From Chondrosia reniformis (lineage: Eukaryota > Porifera > Demospongiae > Chondrillida > Chondrillidae), in NCBI GenBank assembly GCA_947172415.1, contig OX359191.1, positions 3,286,001 through 3,350,000 on the forward strand: DNA of 64,000 bases, written 5' to 3'. The translations under genes were made by a program, and so were the position numbers. Every line of letters begins with the position of its first letter. Position 1 is the stretch's first letter. Below, piece after piece: positions 12,362-22,372 of this stretch. The notes beneath the pieces were generated by a model. The model did no database searches and had not been told where the DNA came from. It worked only from the letters and a program-made list of their open reading frames with translations.

Positions 12362-13946
12362 GTTCTTTGTAATAGATACCAGATGTATGCACTAGTTCTT
12401 TGTACTAGCTATATACTAGTTTTATGAACTAGTATAATGTACTACTTGTATATACTAGTTGTATGTATATACCAGATGTGTGTACTAGTTAAATGTACTA
12501 ATTTTATATATATACTAGTTGTGTGTACTAGTTTCTAGTTGTATTTACTAGTTTTATATACTAGTTTTATGTACTCTGTGGATGCACTATTTATTTGAAA
12601 AAGTTATATTTTTATGTATTAGTTTTATGTAGTAGGTGTGTGTACTAGTTATATGTACTATTGAAAGTTCTAGTTGTATGTACATACTATTTGTATGAAC
12701 GAGAACTAGCTATTTTTACTAGTTTTAGGTACTAGTTGTATGTATTAGTTCTATGTAGTAGTTGCATGTGTTAATTGTATACACATGTTTTGTGTACTAG
12801 TTGTGTATATATGCTAGTTGTATGTACCAGCTATGTACTAGTTGTATGTTCTAGTTGTATCTACTAGATACTAGTTGTACGTACTAGTTGTAGGTACTAG
12901 TTATATTTACTATTTGTATGTACTATTTGTTGGTGTTTACTAGTTATATGTACTAGTTGTATGCGCTAGCTGTATGTACTAGTTGTATGTACTATTTACA
13001 TTTACTAGGTATAGGTGTATGTACTAGTTATATGTAGTAGGTTTATGTACTAGTTATATGTCCTAGTTGTATGTACTAGTTGAATGCACTAGTTGTATGT
13101 ACTAGTTGTATGTACTAGTCACATGTACTAATTATATTTACTAGTTACTAATTTTATGAACTAGTTGTACCCACGAATTTACATGTACTGGTTATATGTA
13201 CTAGGTAATAGTTGTGTGACCTAGTTGTATGACCTAATTGTAAATACTAGTTGTACATACTAGTTGTGTGAACTTGTTGTTTGTATATAATAGTTGTATG
13301 TACTAGTTTCTAGTTGCATGTACTAGTTTTATGTACTAGTTATATATACTATATGGATGCACTATTCATATGTTCTAGTTATATATTTATGTACTAATTA
13401 TATGTGGTAGTTATTTACTAGTTATAGGTCCTAGTTTTATTTACTCGTTCTATGTACTAGTAGTTGTATGAACTACTTGTATGTACTATGTTTATGTACT
13501 ATTTATATGTACTAGTTATATTTTTATATATCAGTTATTTGTTGTAGATGTGTGTACTAGTTATATGTACTAATTGCAAATACTAGTTGTATGTACTAGT
13601 TGTATGTATATACTAGTTGTATGTACTAGCTATGTACTGGTTGTATGTTCTAGTTGTTTGTACTAGTTGTATGTACAAGTGGTAGGTTCTTGTACTAGTT
13701 ATACTAGGGGCTAAGAAGGTACTAGTTCTATGTAGTAGATACTAGTTGTATGTGCTAGTTGTATATACTAGTCGCATGTACTAGTTATATGTACTAGTTA
13801 CTAGTTGTATGTACTAGTTGAATGTATATACCAGTTGTATGTATATACCAATTGTATGTACTAGTGTCTAGTTGTATTTACTAGTTTTTTGTACTAGTTG
13901 TGTGGACTATGTGGATGCACGATTTGTTTGAACTAGTTACATTTTT
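12362..13946 (-). repeat. 13-bp satellite, orientation B (arm 2)
   Basis: Satellite between MITE and composite element, matched by 59062-60480 in arm 4 and, inverted, by 51391-52929 in arm 3. At about 12780 it reads TTAATTGTATACACATG without interruption, the empty state of the arm 1 TIR element. No gene. Confidence 0.9.
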
Positions 13947-14017
13947 GGGGCGCCGGAGGCTCCCCTATATTATTGTCAAAAATTATGTTAACGTATGGTT
14001 TCCTGTTCGTAGTCTTG

Positions 14018-14024
<7 letters not shown>

Positions 14025-14048
<24 letters not shown>

Positions 14049-14115
14049 AGTACAATTTACAATACACTAAGGTAATCTAATATAAATAAATAAATAATAT
14101 AATATAATATAAATA
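14025..14115. repeat. AT microsatellite and AATA/TAAAT-rich tract
   Basis: A (TA)n run at about 14027-14046 is followed by an AAATAAAT/AATAT tract at about 14083-14115. The same tracts occur in arm 3 (51225-51311) and arm 4 (about 61956-62045) with different repeat numbers. Confidence 0.85.
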
Positions 14116-14840
14116 ATTCGTATAACTCCAGGAAAGGATCTAGCAACAGAATGGGCATAGTATCATAAAGTTTAGGGTATAAAAGGATTAATTAAGGGAA
14201 TTTTTATTTAAGTCTCGGTTTGGTAGAAAATGGAGGAGAAAGTCTGTATATAAAATGCCATAGGACTATAGAAAACCTATGTGAAATTTATATTGAAACC
14301 AAGTGTTATATTAATAAAAATTATCAATTGATCAGATCACTGTGAAACCGATATATATCATGGTACATGTGTATGACAAACGTCTGGCGAAGTTTTGCTT
14401 AATTAAAATTGCAACACAATCAAGATATAATGAAGAATGCAAGTTTACTATTGTGGAATCTGGTGATGTATTATGATGTTTCCCTAGTGCGTCACCAACA
14501 CCTCGTTTGTTGCTCGGTACATATTTAATGGATTATCATGTGACGTTGGGAAAACGTCACAGCTCGTTGCAAAAGAAGATCATCCTTTCGAGAACGGCTA
14601 TGACAAGTCGACGCTCTACTACGAGAAGGAGCTACGGAATAAACGAGTTGTAGCGAAGGTTAGATAAAGCGTATTTGTGTATGTTTCCGTTAAGTTTGAG
14701 GTAGAATTGTCCCTATATTGATGCAAAAGAAATTGGTTTAGTCGACCTTAATAAAACTTTGGTAATTGAAGCTCTGTCTTCTCTTCTTACGCTTTTTGTT
14801 CATATTTTTACTTGTCCATGTGTAGCCATTCCTTACCAAT

Positions 14841-14930
14841 ACCATTTTGTAACTTGTACACAAGGGACATCATATACGTATATAAAGGCCTTGGCCTTTT
14901 ATGTCCCTTGTGTACAAGTTACAAAATGGT
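14841..14930. repeat. Perfect 30-bp stem hairpin with palindromic loop (arm 2)
   Basis: Bases 14841-14870 (beginning ACCATTTTGTAACTTG) are exactly complementary to 14901-14930. The 30-base loop itself holds two small palindromes, ATATACGTATAT and AAAGGCCTTGGCCTTT. A transcript would form a long stable hairpin. The hairpin is kept in all three element copies, with loop order reversed in the inverted copy as expected. Confidence 0.92.
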
Positions 14931-15559
14931 CTCTAACCCTGTTGATTATGCCAATGCATGCAACCAACCATCGGTGTTCTTAGCTCCCTCACAAGGCAAA
15001 TCAAATCTGTGTGGCTATTAGCTGAGACCCCTTTAATACTGGAGCCTTTGTTGATATATGGCATGCAGATGCATCATCTTCAGTCTATACTAAGGTGTGA
15101 AAAGGTAATTGGTAGGCCATGTGTTCTACCTCGCAATTGGATGATCTGTATCAACTACTACTCTCTATGCAGTAGTTGAGGATTTCAAAACCTGCAACAG
15201 TACTAGTGTGACTAAAGTCTTGTGCTGTTTAAAATACTGATTATCCTAGGGGTCACTTGGATCTCTTTAAATTTGTAACTTGCACTGCATGTGTAGCTAG
15301 TACTTGATTGTAATTTTAATATTGTATAGTCACTTGGCCCTCTTAAATTTATAACTTGTACTGTGTAGTAGTTGATAGTAATTTTAATATTGCCAGTAAC
15401 TTTCACTGCGTAGTGTACTTGAGTGTAATTAGCCTCACTATACTTAAGACATTCACTATGAGCAATTTTGTTATGAGATTCTACTGTACACATGGAAAAC
15501 ATACACACATGGATAAGAATAAAGCCTTGTTGAACATCAGTAAAATAAATTTACTAGTT

Positions 15560-15590
15560 CTGGACGTTTCAACCCGGAAGTCTTCATCAG
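15560..15590 (-). ncRNA. Hammerhead-ribozyme-like core (candidate, incomplete)
   Basis: The minus strand reads CTGATGA, 13 bases, then GAAAC and GTCCAG. CUGANGA and GAAA are the two conserved strands of the hammerhead core. The 13-base stem II would be weak (A-U, G-U, one mismatch, C-G). I could not find a convincing stem III or the UH cleavage strand nearby. It could be a decayed ribozyme or chance. It is conserved in all three copies of the element. Confidence 0.3.
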
Positions 15591-15768
15591 TAATACAGGA
15601 AAGGGAATATCAAGTAGTAAATTAGTAAATTCGTGTTCCTGAAGCTCAACAAGGCTTTATTCTCATAATGATCGCAACAAACACTCCTAATTCCTACACA
15701 TGGACAAGTTAAAATATGAACAAAAAGCGTAAGAAGAGAAGACAGAGCTTCAATTACCAAAGTTTTAT

Positions 15769-15787
15769 TATATATATATATATATAT
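15769..15787. repeat. AT microsatellite
   Basis: Short (TA)n run beside the right arm of the 76-bp inverted repeat. Arm 3 (about 49544-49566) and arm 4 (about 63703-63722) have longer versions. Confidence 0.85.
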
Positions 15788-16090
15788 CTGTCAAAAAATG
15801 GCGGACGTTCGGCTAGCTTCCGTTTTCTAGCTTAAAATTAGCTTTCTCTTCCTTAGTGTAGAACATTGAACGAATGAAATGGACTTAAAAACCACCCTTA
15901 CTAATACTATGTAAAGTGAAGCTTGCGAAAAACGTTTTCTACGAGATATGGCGTTGAAAAATTGACGACCAACAAGAGTCGATCGGAAATCAGTTAACCA
16001 GCTATCTATGGGAACATGCCAAGTAGTTCGAGTTTACTTAGGGGCGCCTGGCGCTCCACGAGTTTTTAAACTCGAAATACTTGTTTAATA

Positions 16091-17306
16091 TATTAGTTAT
16101 ATGTAGTAGGTGCGTGTACTAGTTATATGTACTAGTTGAAAGTACTAGTTGAAAGTACTAGTTGTATGTACGTACTAGTTGTATGTACTAGAACTAACTA
16201 TATTTACTAGTTTTAGGTACTAGTTGGGGGTATTAGTTGTATGTAGTAGTTGCATGTAGTAATTGTATGTACAGGTTCTGTGTACTAATTGTATGTATAT
16301 ACTAGTTGCATGTACTAGTTCTACTTACTATTTGTATCTACTAGTTGTATTTACTATTTGTATGTTCTATTTATATGTCTTTGCATTAGTTATATGTACT
16401 AGTTGTAGCCCTAGCTGTATGTACTAGTTGTATGTACTATTTACATTTACTAGGTATACTTGTGTGTACTAGTTATATGTTCTTGTTGCATGTACTAGTT
16501 GCATGCACTAGTTGTATGTACTAGTTGTATGTACTAGTCACATGTACTAATTATATTTACTAGTTACTAATTCTATGAACTAGTTTTAACTAAGAATTTT
16601 ATGTACTACTTGTATGTACTAGTTGTCTGTACTAGTTGTATGTATATACCAGTTGTATGTACTAGTTAAATCTACTAGTTTTATACGTATACTAGTTGTA
16701 TGTATTATGTGCATGTACTATTCACATATACTAGTTATATGTTTATGCATAAGTTATATGTGATAGGTGTGTGTACTTGTTATATGTAGTAGGTGTGTGT
16801 ACTTGTTATATGTAGTAGGTGTGTGTACTTGTTATATGTACTAGTTGAAAGTACTAGTTGTACCTGCAAATTGTATGTACACGTTCTGTGTACTAGTTGC
16901 ATGTTTATACTAGTTATATGTTTATTTTAGTTGTAGGTAATAGCTTTGTACTGGTTGTATTGTACTAGTTGTATGTACTAGTTTTTTGAATTAGTTGTAG
17001 GTTCTGGTACAAGTTATACTAGGAACTAGGAAGGAAGTCGTTCTCTATACTACTTGTGTTGTTTGTTTGAACTAGTTTTATGTACTAATTGTATGTACTA
17101 GTTGTATGGACTAGTTGTATGTACTTGTTGGATGTACTAATACTAGTTATATTCACTAGTTGTAGGTGCTATTTGTATGTACAAGTTGTGTGTGGTAGTT
17201 GTATGTACTAATTTTATGTACTAGTTAGATGTACTAGTTGTATGTACTAGTTGTGTGTACTAGATATGAACAAGTTGTATGTACAAGATACGGGCACAAG
17301 TCTTGT
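16091..17306 (-). repeat. 13-bp satellite, orientation B (arm 2)
   Basis: Satellite between the composite and fold-back elements. At 16760-16835 a 26-bp dimer (AGGTGTGTGTACTTG with TTATATGTAGT) is repeated in tandem, which fits two 13-bp units amplified together; the inverted partner is at 48480-48562. No gene. Confidence 0.9.
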
Positions 17307-17590
17307 GTAGTAGCTATCAGAGAGTACGGTAGTACTCTCTAAGTAGGGAAGTAGGGACTATGCACATCACTTCTGTGTTTGGGCGCATCGATCCCTACTT
17401 CTAGTATATCCATGATGCGCCCAAACATAGAAGTGATGTGCATAGTTAAGTTTCAGTATGCCACTTCTGCAATGTTAGCCTTACCATATGATCACTTTCT
17501 TGTTTCGTTATTTTTTTAGATATGATAGATACGGTTGCAGGGACTGCCACCCCTACTTCTCATTTCATTTTTTAAATGTTTTATTTACTT
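17307..17590. mobile_element. Fold-back element of about 280 bp, copy in arm 2
   Basis: Non-satellite insert with a 33-bp inverted repeat: 17357-17389 (CTATGCACATCACTTCTG...) against 17414-17446, one mismatch, 24-bp loop. A second hairpin AGAGAGTAC-GGTA-GTACTCTCT lies at 17319-17340 and a tandem of AGTAGGGA follows. The rest (17447-17590) has no recognisable motif. The ends are set by comparison with satellite and are accurate to about 10 bp. The inverted partner is at 47716-48003. No coding capacity. Family unknown; small MITE or fold-back element by structure. Confidence 0.75.
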
Positions 17591-20500
17591 GTAGACTAGT
17601 TGTGTGAACTAGTTGTACCTACTAATTTTATGTACTAGTTAAATGTGCTAGCGTTATATATATACTAGTTGTATGGACTAGTTTCTAGTTGTATGTACTA
17701 GTTTTATGTACCCGTTCTATGTACTAGTTGTATGTACTTTTTATAATAACTAGGTATATGTGTATGTACTAGTTGTATGTAGTAGGTGTATGTACTAGTT
17801 ATATGTCCTAGTTGGATTGTACTAGTTGTATGTTCTAGGTGATTGTACTAGTTGTATGTACTAGTTGTATGTACTATTTGTGTGTACTGTTAGGATGTAC
17901 TAGTTGTATGTACTAATTGCATGTACTAGTTGTGTGCACAAGGTTTATGAAGTAGTTCTATTTTTATTTACTAGTTGTAGGTGCTAGTTATATGTAGCAG
18001 ATGTTTGTACTATTTGTATCTACTATTTGTATGTACTATGTGTCTGTACTATTTATAAGTACCAGTTATATGTATGTAGTAGTTATATTTGTGAACTAGT
18101 TATATATACTAGTTGTATGCACTAGCTGTATGTACAAGTTGTGTGTACTATTTATAATTACAAGGTATATGTGTATTTACTAGTTATATGTAGTTGGTGT
18201 ATGTACTAGTTATATATCCTAGTTGTTTGTCCTAGTTGTATGTACTAGTTGTATGTACAAGTGGTAGGTTCTTGTACTAGTTATACTAGGTGCTAAAAAG
18301 GTACTAGTTGTATGTACTAGTTGTATGTACTATTTATAATTATTAGGTAAAAGTGTATAAACTAGTTATATTTAGTATGTGTATGTACTATTTATATGTC
18401 CTAGTTGTTTTTCCTAGTTGTGTGTAGTAGTTATGTACTAGTTGAATATACAAGTTGTACGTTCTAATATTAATGAGTACATAATATTAGAACGTACAAC
18501 TTGTATAAGTGTGTGAGCTTGTATAAGTGTAACTTGTATAATTGTGTGAGCTAGTTGTACAAACTAGTTTCTAGTTGTATGTACTAGTTGTATGTGCTAG
18601 TTTTATATACTAGTTTTTTATACTAGTTGTATGCACTATTTATAATTACAAGGTATATGTATTTACTACTTATTTGTAGTAGGTGTATGTCCTAGCTGTT
18701 TGTCGTAGTTGTATAGACTAGTTGAACGTACTAGTTGTATGTACTAATTGTTTGTGCTAGGTGTGGGCCCTATTTGGTATGTATTAATTGTATGTACTAG
18801 TTGCATGGACTAGTTTTATGTACTAGACCTACTTATATTTAGTAGTTGTAGGTACTAGCTGTATGTAAAAGTTGTATGTAATAGTTGTATGTACTAATTG
18901 TATGTACCAGTTATATACCAGTTGTATGTATTAGTTGTATGTATATACTAGTTATAAATAATAGCTATGCACTAGTTGTATATACAAGTTGTACGTTCTA
19001 GTATTATGTACTCGTTCTATGAACCAGTTATATGTACCAGTTTATAGTTGTATGTATTAGTTGTGTGTAGTTATTGTATGAACTATATGTATGTACTATT
19101 TATATGTGCCAATTATATGTGTATTTAGTGGTTATATGTTTGTGTACTAGTTATATGTACTAGTTGTGTGAACTAGCTGTATGTACTAGTTGTATGTACT
19201 ATTCATAATTACTAGGTATATGTGTATTTATTAGTTATATGTAGTAGATGTATGTACTAGTTATATGTCCTAGTTGTTTGTCCTAGTTGTATGAACTAGT
19301 TGTACGTACTAAATACTATTTGTATGTACTAGTCGAATGTAGTAGTTATTTGTACTAGTTGAATGTATAAGTAGTGGGTAATTGTTGTATGTACTAGTTA
19401 TATGTACTGGTTTTATGTACTATATGTATGTACTAGTTGTGTTTACTAGTTATACGTACTCTTGCCTAATTGTATGTACTAGTTGTATGTACTAGATGTT
19501 TGAACTAATTTTAGGTTCTAATACAAGTTATACTAGGTACTTTGGAATGAAATAGTTCTATAAACTACTTGTTTGTTTGTGTGAACTAGTTTTCTGTACT
19601 AGTGGTATGTACTATATTTATGTACTAATTTTAAGTGTATGTACTAGTCATATGTACTAGTTATATGTACAAGTTGTATGTACCAGTTTTGTGTTATTGT
19701 TGTATGTACTAGTTGTGTGTACTATTTATATGTACTAGTTATATGTACTAGTTGTATGTACTACTTATATGTACTAGTTACATTTGTATGTACTGGGTGT
19801 ATGTACTAGTTGTTTGTACTAGTTAAATATACTAGTTGTACGTACTATTTATATGTACTATATATATGTTTATGTACTAGGTATATGTACTAGTTACATT
19901 TGTATGTACTGGGTGTATGTACTAGTTGTTTGTACTAGTTATATATACTAGTTGTATGTACTATTTATATGTACTATATATATGTTTATGTACTAGGTAT
20001 ATATGTACTACTTTTATGTACTAGTCACAAGTACTAGTTATTTGTACTAGTTACTAGTTGTATGAACTAGTTGTACCTATTAATTTTATGTACTAGTTGC
20101 ATGTACTACTTGTATGTATATACCAGTTGTATGTACTAGTTATATGTACTAATTTTATATATATACTTATTGTATCTACTAGTTTCTAGTTGTATTTACT
20201 ACGTTTATGTGCTAGTTGTATGTACTATGTGGATGCACTATTTATTTGAACTAGTTATATTTTTATGTAATAGTTATATGTAGTAGATGTTTGTACTAGT
20301 TATATGTACTAGTTGAAAGTACTAGTTGTATGTACTAGTTGTATGTACTAGAACTAGCTTAATTTACTAGTTTTAGGTACTAGTTGTATGTATTAGATGT
20401 ATGTAGTAGTTGAATGTGCTAATTGTGTGTACAAGTTCTGTGTACTAGTTGTATATATATACTAGTTGTATGTACTAGCTATGTACTAGTTGTATGTACT

Positions 20501-20741
20501 AGTTGTAGGTACTAGTTGTATGTACTAGATGTATTTACTGTTTACATTTACTAGGTATACGTGTGTGTACTAGTTATATGTAAAAGTCTTATCTACTACT
20601 TATATGTCCTAGTTGAATGTACTAGTCGCCTGTACTAATTATATTTACTAGTTACTAATTTATGAACTAGTTGTACCTACGAATTTTATGTACTACTTGT
20701 ATATACTAGATGTATGTACTAGTTGTATGTAGATACCAGTT
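17591..20741 (-). repeat. 13-bp satellite, orientation B (arm 2)
   Basis: Continuous degenerate satellite with several landmark phrases of the form GGTTCTAGTACAAGTTATAC followed by TAGGTACTAGGAA. It ends in an orientation switch at about 20742. No gene. Confidence 0.9.
18448..18506. repeat. 25-bp fold-back duplication within the satellite
   Basis: Left arm 18448-18472 (ATACAAGTTGTACGTTCTAA...) and right arm 18482-18506 are exact reverse complements across a 9-bp loop. The sequence is one satellite phrase followed at once by its own inverse, a small-scale version of the arm structure. Confidence 0.88.
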
Positions 20742-22372
20742 TTATACAACTAGTAAATATAAATAGAACTAGTTCATAAAACTAGTGCATACAACTAGTA
20801 CATGCAATTAGTACATAAAACTAATACATCCTAATAGTACACACAAATAGCACATACAACTAGTACATACAACTAATACATTCAACTAGAACATACAACT
20901 AGTACAAACAACTAGGACATATAACTAGTACATACACCTACTACATACAACTAGTACATACACATTTACCTTGTAATTATAAATAGTATATGCAACTAGT
21001 TCACACAACTAGTAACTAGTATATACAACTAGTACATACAATAACTTCATAAAACAAGTATATAGCTAGCACAAACAATTAGTGCATACATCTTGTACAT
21101 ACAACAGGCTCATTTCTAGTACATACAACTAGTACATACAACCAGTACATCCAACTAGTACCTACAATTAGTAAATACAACTACCACATACAACTTGTAC
21201 AAACAAGTAACACCAACAAACTATTAAATATAACTATTTAGTATTAGTACATACAACAAGTAGATACAATTAGCACATACAATCAGAACACACAGCTAGT
21301 ACATACAAGTAGTACATATACATAGTACATAAACATATAAATAGTACATATAAATAGTTCATACAACTAGTACAATTACACAGAACGGGTACATACTACT
21401 AGTACATAAAATTAGAATCTAGTACATACAACTAGCCCCTCCCTAGTACCTAATATAACTAGGACTTGAACCTACAACTAATACATACAACTAGTATATA
21501 CAATTAATACAAAAAACTAGTTCAAACAAACAAACAAGTAGTATATAGAACGAGTTCCTTCCTAGTTCCTAGTATAACTTGTACCAGAACCTACAACTAA
21601 TTCAAAAAACTAGTACATACAATTAGTATAAACATACAGCTAGTACACAGAACGTGTACATACAATTAGGACATACAACTAGTACTTTCAACTAGTACAT
21701 ATAATAAGTACACACACCTACTACATATAACTAATACCTAAACATATAACTAGTATATATGAATAGTACATACACATACTGCACACAACTAGAAACTAGT
21801 ACATACAACTAGTGTATATATACAACTAGTACATACAACTAGTACATACAAGGTACAACTAGATCATAAATTTGTAAATAGTAAATATAATTACTGCATG
21901 CGACTAGTACATACAACTAGTACATACAATTAGAATCTAGTACATACAACTAGCCCCTCCCTAGTACCTAGGACTTGAACCTAAAACTAGTACATACAAC
22001 TAGTACATACAATTAGTAGATAAAACTAGTTCAAACAAAGAAACAAGTAGTATAGAGAACGAGTTCCTTCCTAGTTCTTAGTATAACTTGTACCAGAACC
22101 TACAACTAGTTCAAAACACTAGTACATACAACTAGTACATACAACTAGGTACATACAACCAGTATCAACATACAACTGGTACACAGAACGTGTATATACA
22201 ATTAGGACCAACAACTAGTACTTTCAACTAGTACATATAACAAGTACACACACCTACTACATATAACAAATACACACACCTACTACATATAACTAGTATA
22301 TATGAATAGTACATACAACTAGAAACTAGTACATACAACTAGTATATATATAAAACTAGTACATTTAACCAG
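20742..22372 (+). repeat. Reversed satellite block (orientation A inside arm 2)
   Basis: At about 20742 the array switches from B to A (CCAGTTTTATACAACTAGTA) and at about 22372 back to B (AACCAGTATATGTACTATC). An internal direct duplication of about 515 bp carries the phrase CTAGCCCCTCCCTAGTACC twice (about 21430 and 21950). The block has an inverted partner in arm 3 (41497-43150), so the sub-inversion predates the arm 2/3 duplication. Confidence 0.85.

Larger units (their letters stand above)
14750..15769. repeat. 76-bp inverted repeat inside the composite element
   Basis: Arms 14750-14825 and 15694-15769 are reverse complements with one mismatch, about 870 bp apart. They start AATAAAACTTTGGTAATTG and end CTTGTCCATGTGTAG. 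A smaller perfect 18-bp inverted repeat lies between them (15516-15533, AGAATAAAGCCTTGTTGA, against 15646-15663). The pairs suggest a fold-back element or two opposed copies of one sequence. Confidence 0.9.
13947..16090 (+). mobile_element. 2.1-kb composite element of unknown family, copy in arm 2
   Basis: Unique sequence replacing satellite, with the same ends in all three copies of the window. It starts GGGGCGCCGGAGGCTCCCC and near the other end has GGGGCGCCTGGCGCTCC (16041-16057), followed by a short CGAGTTTTTAAACTCG palindrome, so the termini carry related direct repeats of about 17 bp. Inside are AT microsatellites, a perfect 30-bp hairpin, a 76-bp inverted repeat and a hammerhead-like core. 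Open frames are at most about 100 codons on either strand and show no known domain, so I treat it as non-coding or non-autonomous. The pLTR-like repeats and hammerhead-like motif recall Penelope-like elements or retrozymes, but this is inference and no GIY-YIG or RT domain is visible. The exact right border (16085-16092) and target duplication are uncertain. Confidence 0.72.

Noticed and set aside
14759..15625. Several 69-98 codon frames on both strands inside the composite element, repeated in arms 3 and 4
   Set aside because: They overlap each other on both strands, lie over inverted repeats and hairpins, and in arm 4 an indel fuses two of them. Their conservation reflects recent duplication, not coding constraint.
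13947..16090. LTR retrotransposon based on related terminal GGGGCGCC repeats
   Set aside because: The terminal similarity is only about 17 bp, there is no TG...CA end structure, primer-binding site or gag-pol sequence.
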